The translations under genes and the position numbers were made by a program. A model generated the notes under the pieces. It searched no databases. It worked only from the letters and a program-made list of their open reading frames with translations, and was not told the DNA's origin. Positions 1-8,345 of a DNA stretch of 64,000 bases are shown piece by piece. The DNA comes from Streptomyces sp. WMMC500. GTDB taxonomy: Bacteria; Actinomycetota; Actinomycetes; Streptomycetales; Streptomycetaceae. The stretch covers positions 1,240,001-1,304,000 of the forward strand of contig NZ_CP114905.1 of NCBI RefSeq assembly GCF_027497195.1. The letters are read 5' to 3'. How positions within the stretch are numbered: position 1 is the first letter of the stretch; each line of letters begins with the position of its first letter.

Positions 1-439
1 ACCGATCCAGCGCCGGTCGCAGGGCGGCCGCGCCCTCCGCGGTGGAGAAGGTGAAGACGTTCTCCTGCCAGCCGGTCCCGGTCAAGCCCTCGACCTCGTC
101 GAACTGCGGCATCGCGCCGGTGGCTACCACGAGCACGTCGTAGTGCAGCAGGGTGCCGTCGGCGACGTAGACGGAACGCGCGGCCGTGTCCACGTACGTC
201 ACTTCGTGGCGTCGGCGGTGGATCCCGTCACGCAACCGCCGGGGGCGGGGCCGGACGACGCCGGACACCGTGACCTGTCCGAAGGGGGCGAACAACAGGC
301 CCGGCTGGTCGACGTGATCGTCGTCTTCGTCGACCACGGTGATCTCGGCCTCGTGCCAGGGGCAGGAGCGCCGCAACCGGTTCGCCACCAGTGTGCCGCC
401 GGTGCCTGCGCCCAATATCACGATCAGTTTCCGCGTCAT
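1..439 (-). CDS. FAD/NAD(P)-dependent oxidoreductase, C-terminus outside window
   Basis: Only about 146 N-terminal residues are visible; the frame runs off the left edge. The protein begins MTRKLIVILGAGTGGTLVA, a Rossmann dinucleotide-binding motif (GxGxxG-type) at residues 10-15, followed by an acidic strand end (TVVDEDD) typical of FAD-binding folds. The segment YDVLVVATGAMP near residue 108 is the second conserved ATG motif of the pyridine nucleotide-disulphide oxidoreductase family. The early DQPGLLFAPFG resembles sulfide:quinone reductase and type II NADH dehydrogenase-like flavoproteins. It is divergent from the RsbR-like operon at 666, and the 226-bp gap could hold both promoters. The exact substrate cannot be told from this fragment; the family assignment is firm. 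Confidence 0.8.
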   Translation of the reverse strand, partial: MTRKLIVILGAGTGGTLVANRLRRSCPWHEAEITVVDEDDDHVDQPGLLFAPFGQVTVSGVVRPRPRRLRDGIHRRRHEVTYVDTAARSVYVADGTLLHYDVLVVATGAMPQFDEVEGLTGTGWQENVFTFSTAEGAAALRPALDR

Positions 440-665
440 GTCCGTACCGTCCACCCGCGCCCTTACCGGTACGCAGGGCTGCTGGGGCCGGACCCGGGCG
501 CCGGCCGGGCCGTTCCGCAGGCCGCTCGGCCCTCGCCCGCCAAGTCCTGCCCCGCGGTGGCGAGATCGCTGCCCGGCACCAGGGCGCAAGAGCACCGGCG
601 GAGGTAGCATCCGCGCACGGGCTTGGGAGGGCCTGACGATCCCGAGGGGAAGGAAGGGACGGGAG

Positions 666-1877
666 ATGACGGAGCCCGCACCGGAGGACCGGGAGCCGAA
701 TGTACGACTGCGCGATCTGCAGTCGCTGCTGGACGCGATCACCGACTACGCAATCGTCAGGTTCGACGCCGAGGGCCGGATAGCCGGCTGGGGCCGTGGT
801 GCCCGGCTGTTGCACGGCTACGAAGAGGACGAGGCACTGGGCCACCCCGCGGCCATGCTCTACCCGGCCGACGACCGGGCGGCCGGTCGGGCAGAGCAGG
901 CGCTCGCCACCGCGCGGGAGAGCGGCCGGTACGAGTCCGAGGGCTGGCGGCAGCGCAAGAACGGCGAGCGGTACTGGGCCAGTTCGGTGCTCACCGCGAT
1001 TCGGGACGCCGGCGGCGAGGTGTTCGGCTTCGCCGAGGTCGTCAAGGACGCCAGTGACCAGCGGCGCGCGGACTCCCTGTTCCACGGCCTGCTGGAGTCG
1101 GCGCCGGACGCGATGGTCATCATCGGGGCCGACGGCCGGATCAGGCTCGCCAACCGGCAGACGGACCTGCTGTTCGGCTACGACCGCGAGGAGTTGATAG
1201 GCCAGGAGATAGAGGTCCTGGTCCCGCCCCGGTTCCGCAAGCAGCACTACGGACACCGAACCGGCTTCCTCTCCGACCCCCGGATGCGCCCGATGGGTGT
1301 GGGGCTGGAGCTGTACGGACTGCGCCGCGACGGCTCCGAGTTCCCCGTCGAGATCAGCCTGAGCCCGCTGGAGACCGACGAGGGAGTCCTGGTCTCGGCC
1401 GCCATCCGGGACGTCACCGACCGCCGCGAGACCGAGCAGCGCCTGATGCGGCAGCGCGATGAGATCATGGAACTGTCCACCCCCGTGATCCAGGTGTGGG
1501 ACAAGGTCCTCGCCCTGCCCCTCATCGGCACCCTCGACACCGGCCGCGCGGCCCGGCTCACCGAAGGGCTGCTGCAGCGGATCGCCGAGACCGAGGCCGA
1601 GGTGGCGATCCTCGACATCAGCGGCGTGCCGACGATCGACACCCAGGTCGCGCAGCACCTGCTGCGCACCGTCCAGGCGGCCGCGTTGATGGGCACGGAG
1701 AGCATCATGAGCGGGGTGCGGCCGGAGACGGCCCAGTCCATGGTTCACCTGGGCATCGACATGGGGCGGCTGCGTTCCCGCAACACACTGCGCGACGCAC
1801 TCCAACTGGCGCTGGCGGTCCTTGAGGAGCGCAACTCCGCGCCGGGAGCGACGGACCCGCTGGACGGCACCCTGTGA
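666..1877 (+). CDS. RsbR-like stressosome protein (PAS-PAS-STAS)
   Basis: A 403-residue regulator with two PAS domains (about residues 15-130 and 140-255), a short linker helix and a C-terminal STAS domain (about 270-390). In stressosomes RsbR-type proteins form the scaffold with RsbS and pass signals to the RsbT kinase. The STAS domain keeps the RsbR phosphorylation-site context IDTQVAQH, with Thr326 at the position of the RsbR threonine target, and GVRPETAQS downstream. The sensory part is PAS rather than the globin-like domain of Bacillus RsbR, so it may sense redox state or a bound cofactor. The ATG at 666 is preferred because GGAAGGAAGGGACGGGAG lies just upstream; the open frame extends further up but without PAS similarity. 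The stop overlaps the next gene by 4 bases. Confidence 0.87.
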   Translation: MTEPAPEDREPNVRLRDLQSLLDAITDYAIVRFDAEGRIAGWGRGARLLHGYEEDEALGHPAAMLYPADDRAAGRAEQALATARESGRYESEGWRQRKNGERYWASSVLTAIRDAGGEVFGFAEVVKDASDQRRADSLFHGLLESAPDAMVIIGADGRIRLANRQTDLLFGYDREELIGQEIEVLVPPRFRKQHYGHRTGFLSDPRMRPMGVGLELYGLRRDGSEFPVEISLSPLETDEGVLVSAAIRDVTDRRETEQRLMRQRDEIMELSTPVIQVWDKVLALPLIGTLDTGRAARLTEGLLQRIAETEAEVAILDISGVPTIDTQVAQHLLRTVQAAALMGTESIMSGVRPETAQSMVHLGIDMGRLRSRNTLRDALQLALAVLEERNSAPGATDPLDGTL

Positions 1878-2257
1878 ACGGCGAGGCGGGGCCGGTCATG
1901 CGGATCGGCGACACGCTGCTGGTCTCGCTGCATGGCGACCTCGACGACGACACGGTCGTCGGGATCGAGGAGCACCTGACGCGCGAGGTCGCCCGCACCG
2001 GTGCCGGCGGCATGCTGATCGACGTCAGCGGGTTGAGCGTGGTCGACACGTTCATCGCACGGGTGCTGACCCGCATGGTGAGCATGGTGCGGCTGCTCGG
2101 CGCGGAGGTGGCGATCGTCGGGATCCAGCCCGCCGTGGCGATCACCCTGGTGGACCTCGGCGTTCCGATGGGCGGTCTCGACACCGCCCTCAACGCGGAG
2201 AAGGGACTGGCGCTGCTGGCACGGCTGCGCCGCCACGGCAGTCGCCGTGCGGACTGA
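1874..2257 (+). CDS. RsbS-like STAS-domain antagonist
   Basis: This 127-residue single STAS domain starts at a GTG that overlaps the RsbR-like stop (GTGA). RsbS proteins hold the RsbT kinase in the stressosome until phosphorylated at a conserved Ser near residue 59. Here the motif is LSVVDTFIARVL with Thr59 at exactly that position, so a phospho-acceptor is retained as Thr rather than Ser. The segments GMLIDVSGLSVVD and VGIQPAVAITLVDLG match the conserved STAS beta-strand and loop. It is the second gene of the overlapping operon and presumably translationally coupled to it. The family call is strong; an RsbS role rather than a generic anti-anti-sigma factor rests on gene order. Confidence 0.86.
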   Translation: MNGEAGPVMRIGDTLLVSLHGDLDDDTVVGIEEHLTREVARTGAGGMLIDVSGLSVVDTFIARVLTRMVSMVRLLGAEVAIVGIQPAVAITLVDLGVPMGGLDTALNAEKGLALLARLRRHGSRRAD

Positions 2258-2270
2258 CACGGGACCGGCC

Positions 2271-2678
2271 ATGGACGGCACGGACGACATCGTCATCTCC
2301 GACCAGACGGATCTGATACGGGTGCGCAAGACGCTGCGCGCGCAGGCCCGGAGTGCTGGCCTGGGCCTGGTGGACGAGACCAAGCTGATCACCGCCGGCA
2401 GCGAACTGGCCCGCAACATCCTCAAGTACGCCGTCGGAGCCCGCGGCCGGCTGTGCGCGGAGCGGGTCACCGCCGACGGCCGGCAGGGCGTCCGGGCTAC
2501 GTTCACCGACGAGGGCCCGGGCATCGAGGACGTCGACGCCGCGCTCGACGACGGGTTCAGCACCAGCGGCAGCCTGGGACTCGGTCTGCCCGGCGCGCGC
2601 CGCCTGGTGGACGAGATGACCGTCACCTCGGCCCCGGGCTCAGGCACCACGGTGGTGATCGAGAAGTGGCGACGCTGA
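2271..2678 (+). CDS. RsbT-like serine/threonine kinase (HATPase)
   Basis: A 135-residue GHKL-fold kinase. The N-box ELARNILKYA, the G1 loop DEGPGIED and the G2 loop GLGLPGARRLV are all present, as in RsbT, which phosphorylates RsbR/RsbS and then activates a downstream phosphatase. The ATG at 2271 is chosen because the following sequence lines up with the usual RsbT N-terminus. An in-frame GTG at 2247 overlapping the RsbS-like gene is the alternative start and would add eight residues. The 3' end overlaps the next gene by 13 bases. Position after RsbR-like and RsbS-like genes supports a stressosome switch kinase over a generic anti-sigma factor. Confidence 0.86.
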   Translation: MDGTDDIVISDQTDLIRVRKTLRAQARSAGLGLVDETKLITAGSELARNILKYAVGARGRLCAERVTADGRQGVRATFTDEGPGIEDVDAALDDGFSTSGSLGLGLPGARRLVDEMTVTSAPGSGTTVVIEKWRR

Positions 2679-3745
2679 CCGGCCAGGCGCCGCACCGCCG
2701 CTTCCCCGTCGACACCGAGGAGGACGTCGGAGCCCTGCGCCGGGCCGTCGCCCGCACCGCCGCCGGACGAGCCGGACTGCGTACGGGAGAAGCCGAACTC
2801 GCCGCAACGGAACTCGGCACCAACCTGCTGCGCCACGCGCACCCCGGCGGCTACGTCCTGTTCCGGCCGGCCGGCGACGGCATCGAAATGATCTCCGTCG
2901 ACCACGGCCCCGGGATCCCGCCGGAGCGCATCCCGCCCCGGCCGTACGCCGGGCACACCCCCGCCGTCCCCGAGCCTCCTCCCCGTGCCGCCGGAGGGCT
3001 GGGCGCCGGGCTCGCCGCCGTCCACCGCCTGGCCCGCGACTTCGACTGCCACAGCACCCCGGACGGCACCGTCGTGCTGGCCCGACTCGATCGCGCAGCC
3101 CGGCCGATGACGTCCCGCTGGCGCCACGGCGGCGTCAACGTCCCCTTCCCCGGCGAGGACGAATCCGGCGACGGCTGGGCGGTACGCCCCGGCAACGACA
3201 GGCTGGAGGCCGCCGTCGTCGACGGCCTGGGCCACGGGCCCCCCGCCGCCGCGGCGGCGCGTGCGGCGCTGGCGGAGTTCGGGCGACAGCTGATGACCGA
3301 CCCGGCCCGGTACCTGCGCCGGGCGCACGAGGCGATGCGGGCCACCCGCGGCGGCGTACTCGGCACCTGCCTGATCGACGCGGACAGCGGCGAGCTGACC
3401 TTCGCCGGAGTCGGCAACATCACCGGACGCGTCCTGCACGACGGCCGGCGCCACCCGCTCCTCGGCCGGCCCGGCACCCTCGGCACCCAGCTGTCCCCGC
3501 CGAAGCCGGATGTGCAGCGCGTCCCCTGGACGCCGGGCTCCACCCTGGTGCTGACGTCCGACGGAATCCGCAGCGGCTGGGACGTCACCCAGTACCGCGG
3601 CCTGCTCCGGCACGACCCCGCCGTGATCGCCGCCGTACTCCACCGCGACCACGGCCGGCTGACCGACGACGCCACCGTGCTGATCGTCACGGAGGTGCCA
3701 TCATGGGAGCGAGGACAGACCAAGGGCCCGGGAGAGGCGACGTGA
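2666..3745 (+). CDS. RsbW-like ATPase fused to SpoIIE-type (PP2C) phosphatase, RsbX-like
   Basis: A 359-residue two-domain protein beginning at GTG 2666 inside the end of the RsbT-like gene. Residues about 5-150 form an anti-sigma HATPase domain (ATELGTNLLRHA N-box, VDHGPGIPPER). Residues about 160-345 form a SpoIIE/RsbX-like phosphatase domain (VVDGLGHGPPAAAAA, TFAGVGNI, VLTSDGIRSGW). In Bacillus RsbX resets RsbR and RsbS by dephosphorylation, so a phosphatase at the end of an R-S-T module fits that reset role. The fusion of an ATPase to the phosphatase is common in actinobacteria. The motif VVDGLGHG carries the metal-binding Asp of this phosphatase class. No sigma factor gene is seen nearby, so the final output is unknown. 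Confidence 0.85.
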   Translation: MATLTGQAPHRRFPVDTEEDVGALRRAVARTAAGRAGLRTGEAELAATELGTNLLRHAHPGGYVLFRPAGDGIEMISVDHGPGIPPERIPPRPYAGHTPAVPEPPPRAAGGLGAGLAAVHRLARDFDCHSTPDGTVVLARLDRAARPMTSRWRHGGVNVPFPGEDESGDGWAVRPGNDRLEAAVVDGLGHGPPAAAAARAALAEFGRQLMTDPARYLRRAHEAMRATRGGVLGTCLIDADSGELTFAGVGNITGRVLHDGRRHPLLGRPGTLGTQLSPPKPDVQRVPWTPGSTLVLTSDGIRSGWDVTQYRGLLRHDPAVIAAVLHRDHGRLTDDATVLIVTEVPSWERGQTKGPGEAT

Positions 3746-4926
3746 GGAGCACGCAGCCGCCGCGTACGCTCGCCGAGGCGCAGGAGGTGCTCCGGCGGCA
3801 AGAAACCGAACTGGACGAAGGCAGACGGCAGATCGCCGAACTCAGCCGTGAGCTGAGCGACGCCGACCATGGCCTCATCGCCCTGCACACCGAACTGGAG
3901 GAGGCCCGGGGCGCCGCCGCCCGGCTCGCCGCCATCGTCACCTCCTCCGGCGACGCCATGATCTCCATCAGCCCGCAGCGTACGATCCAGACCTGGAACC
4001 CCGGCGCCGCCCGCCTCCTCGGCCACGACGCCGACGCGATGGTCGGGCGCTCCGCCGACGAGCTCATTCCCGAGGGCGCGCTGCCGGCCTTCGAGGACGC
4101 GCTGGCCCGCACGGGCTCCGGGGAGCACGTCGAGCCGGTGGAGACCCGCTGGCGCAGCGCCGACGGCGGCCTCGTGGACGTCTCCGTCACCGTCTCGGCC
4201 ATGCGCGACGGCGACGGCGCCCTCATCGGCTACTCCATCGTGGGCCAGGACATCGGCCGCCGCCTCGCCCTGCAGTCCGAACTGGCCGGCGCCCGCGCCG
4301 AGCGGGAGGTGATCGCCGACCGCGAGCGCATCGCACGCGACCTGCACGACATGGTCATCCAGCGCCTGTTCGCCGCCGGCCTGACCCTTCAGGGCGTCAC
4401 CGCCTTCCTCGACCACGCCCAAGCGGTCAGCCGCATCAAGGGCGTCATCGGCGAACTCGACGCCACCATCCAGGAACTGCGCAACGCCATCTTCGACCTG
4501 CACCGCGCCCCGCAGCACACCACGAGCCTGCGTGCGCAGATCTTCGACGCCACCACCGCCGCGCGCCGCAACCTCGGCTTCGCACCCACGGTCGCCTTCG
4601 AAGGACCGGTCGACGCGGCCATCCCGGACGCGATCGCCGTTCATCTGCTGGCCGTGCTGCGCGAGTCCCTGTCCAACATCGGCAAGCACGCGCACGCCTC
4701 CGCCGCCGAGGTGAGCCTGCACACCGGCGAGGAGCTGCTGCTCACCGTCAGCGACAACGGCCGCGGCGTCGGCCCGAGCACCCGCCGCAGCGGCCTGGCC
4801 AACCTGCGCGAGCGCGCCGAGGAGCTGGGCGGTACCTTCGAGATCGCCGACCGCCCGAGCGGCGGCACCCGCCTGGCCTGGCGCATCCCCCTCGCCCGCC
4901 ACCGGGACGGGACCGCCCGGAACTGA
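3703..4926 (+). CDS. PAS sensor histidine kinase (NarL/DevS class)
   Basis: A 407-residue cytoplasmic kinase. An N-terminal coiled coil (about residues 20-75, rich in Glu/Arg/Leu) is followed by a PAS domain (about 75-190), a HisKA_3 dimerisation domain with the phospho-acceptor in RIARDLHDMVIQRLF, and a HATPase domain with N-box ESLSNIGKHAHA and DNGRGVG. No membrane segment is visible. The ATG at 3703 has a strong GGAGGT ribosome site six bases upstream and overlaps the phosphatase gene by 43 bases. A GTG at 3742 with GGGAGAGG upstream is an alternative start. As the last gene of the stressosome operon it could link that switch to the LuxR-type regulator at 7382-8086, the nearest partner of matching class. 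Confidence 0.86.
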   Translation: MGARTDQGPGRGDVRSTQPPRTLAEAQEVLRRQETELDEGRRQIAELSRELSDADHGLIALHTELEEARGAAARLAAIVTSSGDAMISISPQRTIQTWNPGAARLLGHDADAMVGRSADELIPEGALPAFEDALARTGSGEHVEPVETRWRSADGGLVDVSVTVSAMRDGDGALIGYSIVGQDIGRRLALQSELAGARAEREVIADRERIARDLHDMVIQRLFAAGLTLQGVTAFLDHAQAVSRIKGVIGELDATIQELRNAIFDLHRAPQHTTSLRAQIFDATTAARRNLGFAPTVAFEGPVDAAIPDAIAVHLLAVLRESLSNIGKHAHASAAEVSLHTGEELLLTVSDNGRGVGPSTRRSGLANLRERAEELGGTFEIADRPSGGTRLAWRIPLARHRDGTARN

Positions 4927-5199
4927 GCCGGACGAGAACGCCGGCCATCTTTCTTTGGGCCCTGGGCCGTCGGGCGACTTGCCCACGTATCGGGGACGGA
5001 GCCCGGCAACCGGCCTCTTCCGGCATGGGCTGATCGGCTGCGCCGACTGCCCGGACGGATGGACGCGACAGCCGCCCGGCCCCTGGGAGCGCGCCTGGGC
5101 TGCGATGAGGCTGAGAGGTGACGAAGGCCGGGCGGTCGCAAGCACCGCGATCGCCGGTCCTCCCCGCCGACCGCCCCCGACACCCCGGAAGAAGAAGCC

Positions 5200-6111
5200 A
5201 TGACCGCCACAGACAAAAAACCCTCGCTGCACGGCCACGTCGTCATCGGCTACGACGGCTCCCGACACGCGGAACGAGCCCTGGAGTTCGCCGTCGAGGA
5301 GGCCGTACGCCGCCGCACCGGTCTGCAACTGCTGTGCGGCGTGCCGTGGCCGCCGCCGGCCTCGGCCGGTCTCGGGCTGTCCCCCGCCGAGCACAGCGAG
5401 CGCGAGCGGGTCACCCGCGAGCTGCTCGACGAGGCCGCCGAACGAGCCCGCAAGCTGGCCGCCGGTGAACTGGACGTGGTCACGACGGTGACCCGCGACC
5501 CGGCGGTTGAGGCACTGGTGCACCATGGTCGTACCGCGGCACTGACGGTGGTCGGCACCCGCGGGCACGGCGGCTTCGCCGGACTGCTGCTCGGCTCGGT
5601 CAGCCAGCGCGTGGCCGCCCACACCCATATGCCCCTGGCCGTCGTACGAGGCGACGCCGACGGCACCGGCGAACACGCCGACACCGTGCTCGTCGGCGTG
5701 CGGTCGAACAGCGAGACCGCGGCCGTCCGCTACGGCTTCGAAGAAGCCGCCCGCCGCGGCGCCCGGCTGCACGTCCTGCACGCCTGGAGCTACGCGCCCT
5801 TCACCGGCACCCTCACGAGGCCCGACTCCCCGCGCAGCCACGAGGAGACGGCCGAGGCCCGCAAGGCGGCCGAGGCCTTGCCGCGCTACGCCGTGGCACC
5901 GGTGCGCGACGAGTTCCCCGAGGTCGAGGTGACCACGGACCACGAGTGCCGCTCGCCCTCCGCCGCCCTCGTCGAGCGGACCAAGTCCGTCGAGCGGGTC
6001 GTGGTGACGGTGCACCGCCACACGCACCCGTTCGGCCGCCGTCTGGGCCCGGTCACCCACGCACTGCTGCACCACGCGCACTGCCCGGTGATTCTCGTTC
6101 CCGGCACGTGA
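5200..6111 (+). CDS. Universal stress protein, tandem Usp domains (copy 1)
   Basis: A 303-residue protein with two Usp domains (about residues 13-150 and 160-300). The first keeps the ATP-binding signature as GTRGHGGFAGLLLGSVS (G-2x-G-9x-G-S). The second ends THALLHHAHCPVILVP but has lost the first glycines of the loop. Tandem ATP-binding Usp proteins are hallmark members of mycobacterial DosR-type dormancy regulons. Its closest relative in this window is the copy at 12588, which shares the same loop and the C-terminal HAHCPV block. The start is supported by GGAAGAAGAAGCC before the ATG. It is monocistronic, and a strong palindromic terminator follows at 6197. Confidence 0.9.
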   Translation: MTATDKKPSLHGHVVIGYDGSRHAERALEFAVEEAVRRRTGLQLLCGVPWPPPASAGLGLSPAEHSERERVTRELLDEAAERARKLAAGELDVVTTVTRDPAVEALVHHGRTAALTVVGTRGHGGFAGLLLGSVSQRVAAHTHMPLAVVRGDADGTGEHADTVLVGVRSNSETAAVRYGFEEAARRGARLHVLHAWSYAPFTGTLTRPDSPRSHEETAEARKAAEALPRYAVAPVRDEFPEVEVTTDHECRSPSAALVERTKSVERVVVTVHRHTHPFGRRLGPVTHALLHHAHCPVILVPGT

Positions 6112-6196
6112 CGTGACGCGCACCCCGTCTGCCCCGGCCGACCGAGGTGCCACGCCAGCCCTTCCTCCGGGCCGTCCACGGCCGGCTCCGCCCTGG

Positions 6197-6220
6197 GCTG
6201 GGGCGACCCGTCGCCCCAGC
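6197..6220. terminator. Convergent terminator between Usp and Acg-like genes
   Basis: A perfect 10-bp inverted repeat, GCTGGGGCGA and TCGCCCCAGC, flanks a CCCG loop. It lies between the plus-strand Usp gene (stop 6111) and the minus-strand gene ending at 6263, so it can serve both. There is no T-run, as is usual for Streptomyces terminators. Confidence 0.7.
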
Positions 6221-6262
6221 TCTGGCGGGGCAGGTCGGCTCTGGACAGGCATCGCAGGCCCG

Positions 6263-7249
6263 TCAGCCGCGGACCGGTGCGCCGGCGGTCAGTACGTCGC
6301 CGGCCGGGCTGCGCGGTGTCGGCGGGCCCTGCGGGCCGTAGCCGAAGCGGATGAGCATCTGGACGTGGCCGCCTCCACCGCGGACGTCGCGCAGCGCTTC
6401 GCGGACGTCGGGCCACTCCATCCCCTGGTGGAGCAGCGAGTAGCGCAGTCCGTGGGCGGTCGCCACCAGCAGGACGTGCTCCAGCGCCTGGCCGGTGCGC
6501 AGCCAGTCCACGCGCCGGTCGTGGCCGGTGGTGAGCAGGGCGAGGGTCGGTTTCCTCTCGAAGACGGCGGCCGGGGTACGGGTGTCCGCCCGGTCCGCGA
6601 AGTCGCGCATCGGGATCCTCTCGGCCGCGTCCATCGGGCCGAGGGCCGCGGTCGGTATGCCGAGGACTCCTTCGTTGCGCAGCCAGCGGCGGCTCTCCAT
6701 GCGCTTGAGCGCGTCGCCGGTGCTGCGGCGTTCCGCCTCGGCCGTCAGCTGCAGCAGGTGGGCGGTCTCCGCGGGGTCGGGCAGCTTGAGGTCGGTGCCG
6801 GCGGTGTGGGCTGCGGCGGACAGCTCGGTCAGCAGCTCCGCCGGCGGGCGGCGATCGGCGAAGGGATACCGGCTCGAGCGCCGGCGCCAGATGGCGGGGT
6901 AGAGGTCCGCGCGGTGTCCGTTGCGGGCGGGTGAGCCGCCGGCGAGGCGGACGGTGGCCAGCAGCCGCGGCTCCTTCGGGCGCGGCAGCAGACGCACGAT
7001 CGGTGTCCAGCCGAAGTGCGCGACGCCGACGCAGAGGTTGAACACCGAGGCGCCCACGGACACGTGCAGGGCGCGGCCCGAGGGGTCGGTGTGGGGCAGG
7101 CCGCGCTCGGTGACCGCGTACGCCTCCAAGGTGACGGTGTCCGGGTCCAGGCGGTAGCGCCAGGGCTGGGTGTTGTGGATGGACGGTGCGGCGGCCGCGG
7201 CGGAGATCAGTGTCTCCAGGGTCTGCGCGTCGAGCGTCTTCACGGGCAT
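6263..7249 (-). CDS. Acg-family FMN-binding nitroreductase-fold protein
   Basis: This 328-residue protein carries the Acg-family N-terminal signature AAAAAPSIHNTQPWRYRLD (residues 17-35), which holds the FMN-phosphate-contacting residues of nitroreductases. It also has PSGRALHVSVGASVFNLCVG and a C-terminal segment with QALEHVLLVATAHGL. Mycobacterial Acg (Rv2032) belongs to the DosR regulon; the family often lacks ordinary nitroreductase activity and is thought to sequester FMN. Length fits the family. It is on the minus strand, just downstream of the LuxR-type regulator gene but separated by 132 bases, so it probably has its own promoter. The annotation is firm; the physiological substrate is not known. 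Confidence 0.87.
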   Translation of the reverse strand: MPVKTLDAQTLETLISAAAAAPSIHNTQPWRYRLDPDTVTLEAYAVTERGLPHTDPSGRALHVSVGASVFNLCVGVAHFGWTPIVRLLPRPKEPRLLATVRLAGGSPARNGHRADLYPAIWRRRSSRYPFADRRPPAELLTELSAAAHTAGTDLKLPDPAETAHLLQLTAEAERRSTGDALKRMESRRWLRNEGVLGIPTAALGPMDAAERIPMRDFADRADTRTPAAVFERKPTLALLTTGHDRRVDWLRTGQALEHVLLVATAHGLRYSLLHQGMEWPDVREALRDVRGGGGHVQMLIRFGYGPQGPPTPRSPAGDVLTAGAPVRG

Positions 7250-7274
7250 GGTGGCGCTCCTCCCGGTGGCCGGT

Positions 7275-7306
7275 ACGGGCGGGCCCGTTGCCGTGCGCCC
7301 GCCCGT
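7275..7306. repeat. Inverted repeat between regulator and Acg-like gene
   Basis: A perfect 10-bp inverted repeat, ACGGGCGGGC and GCCCGCCCGT, flanks a 12-base loop. It lies 75-107 bases past the stop of the response regulator and 26-57 bases before the start of the Acg-like gene. It could be a terminator for the former or an operator or leader structure for the latter; nothing in the sequence decides between them. Confidence 0.5.
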
Positions 7307-7381
7307 GCGGTCAGGGTGCGTGGCGGAGCCGCGCCACCGCAGGAGCCGTGTGTGTCCCGCCGGTTGGGTCGGCCGGGCCCG

Positions 7382-8086
7382 TCAGCGACGGCCGTCCGGC
7401 CGCCGGTCGTCGCCCGCCGACTTGGCCTGGCTGGCCAGCATCGCGGCTTGGATGCGCCGCTCCACGCCGAGTTTCGACAGCAGGCGGGAGATGTGGTTCT
7501 TGACGGTCTTCTCCGAGAGGTAGAGCCGCTTGCCGATGTCGCGGTTGGTCAGGCCTTCGCCGATCAGCTCCAGGATGTCGCGCTCGCGGTCGGTCAGCGA
7601 GGCCAGCGCCGCGTCCTCGGGCTCCGGCTCCGCCTCGCTGCGCAGGCTGTCCATGAGCCGGGCGGTGGTCGCCGGGTCGAGCATCGACTTGCCCGAGGCG
7701 ACGGTGCGTACGGCGTTGACGATCTCGTCGCCGCGTATCTGCTTCAGCACGTAACCGGAAGCGCCCGCCATGATGGCGTCGAGCAGCGCCTGGTCCTCGT
7801 CGAACGAGGTGAGCATCAGGCAGGCCAGCTCCGGCATGCGCGAGCGCAGCTCCCGGCAGACGCTGATCCCGTCGCCGTCGGGCAGGCGCACGTCCAGCAC
7901 CGCCACGTCCGGACGCACCGCCGGGCCGCGGGCCACGGCCTCGGCTGCGGTGGCGGCGTCGCCGACGACTTCGATGTCCGGCTGGGCGTCGAGCAGGTCG
8001 TGCAGGCCGCGCCGCACCACCTCGTGGTCGTCGAGCAGGAAGACGCGGATCGGTCGCTCCGCGGCGGATGCCGGTGTCTCGGACAT
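7382..8086 (-). CDS. DevR/OsdR-like LuxR-family response regulator
   Basis: A 234-residue two-domain regulator. The receiver domain (residues 13-130) has the acidic pair DD19-20, the phosphorylation site Asp65 in [11 protein letters not shown], Thr93 and Lys115 (YVLKQI). The C-terminal LuxR/NarL helix-turn-helix (about residues 165-225) contains [18 protein letters not shown] and [19 protein letters not shown]. This matches DevR/DosR of mycobacteria and OsdR of Streptomyces in length and motif. The gene order with Usp, Acg-like, Rv1733c-like and DevS-like genes strengthens the call. The ATG at 8086 follows GAGGGAGCAGTC; the open frame extends upstream without similarity. A candidate self-regulatory box lies at 8175-8190. 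The partner kinase is probably the GAF protein at 13605. Confidence 0.9.
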   Translation of the reverse strand: MSETPASAAERPIRVFLLDDHEVVRRGLHDLLDAQPDIEVVGDAATAAEAVARGPAVRPDVAVLDVRLPDGDGISVCRELRSRMPELACLMLTSFDEDQALLDAIMAGASGYVLKQIRGDEIVNAVRTVASGKSMLDPATTARLMDSLRSEAEPEPEDAALASLTDRERDILELIGEGLTNRDIGKRLYLSEKTVKNHISRLLSKLGVERRIQAAMLASQAKSAGDDRRPDGRR

Positions 8087-8174
8087 GACTGCTCCCTCGG
8101 GGTTGTTCGCACGCCCCCTGCCATACGGGTACGTGACGGCAGACCGATTATCCGTCGCGGGTGAGCCGGTGGAA

Positions 8175-8190
8175 GGGGCCGGACGGACCC
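8175..8190. promoter_or_regulatory. Candidate response-regulator box GGGGCCGGACGGACCC
   Basis: A 16-base near-palindrome with dyad positions GGG-C-G--C-G-CCC. It sits in the 259-bp divergent promoter region, 89 bases upstream of the DevR-like gene and 155 bases upstream of the Rv1733c-like gene. It shares layout with sites at 23535 and 17676 and with GGGnC...GnCCC half-sites known for DevR. Binding is an inference. Confidence 0.45.
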
Positions 8191-8345
8191 GTGGGGCGAT
8201 GCGGAACGGCCCCGCCCGTACCCCGGCGCGGGCCCCTCGCGGCCCTCCTTCGTCCCGACGGCGCGTGTGACGGTGCAAGCGGGAGTCCGGCGATCGTGTG
8301 CCCGGACCCCGCCGGCACGGAACGTGGTTGCGGGAGGTGGGGGCG

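Noticed and set aside
4954..4973. A DevR-like half-site TTTGGGCCCTGGGCCGTCGG before the first Usp gene
   Set aside because: Only the left half fits; the right half lacks the GnCCC part and it is about 230 bases from the start codon. Too weak to annotate.
2851..6252. A very long open frame (over 1100 codons) on the minus strand across the stressosome and Usp genes
   Set aside because: It is antisense to five genes with clear domains, and its translation is Gly/Arg/Ala/Pro-rich with no motif. Long antisense frames are expected in DNA with G/C-biased third positions. The same holds for 11388-15326 (minus) and 19447-22461 (plus).
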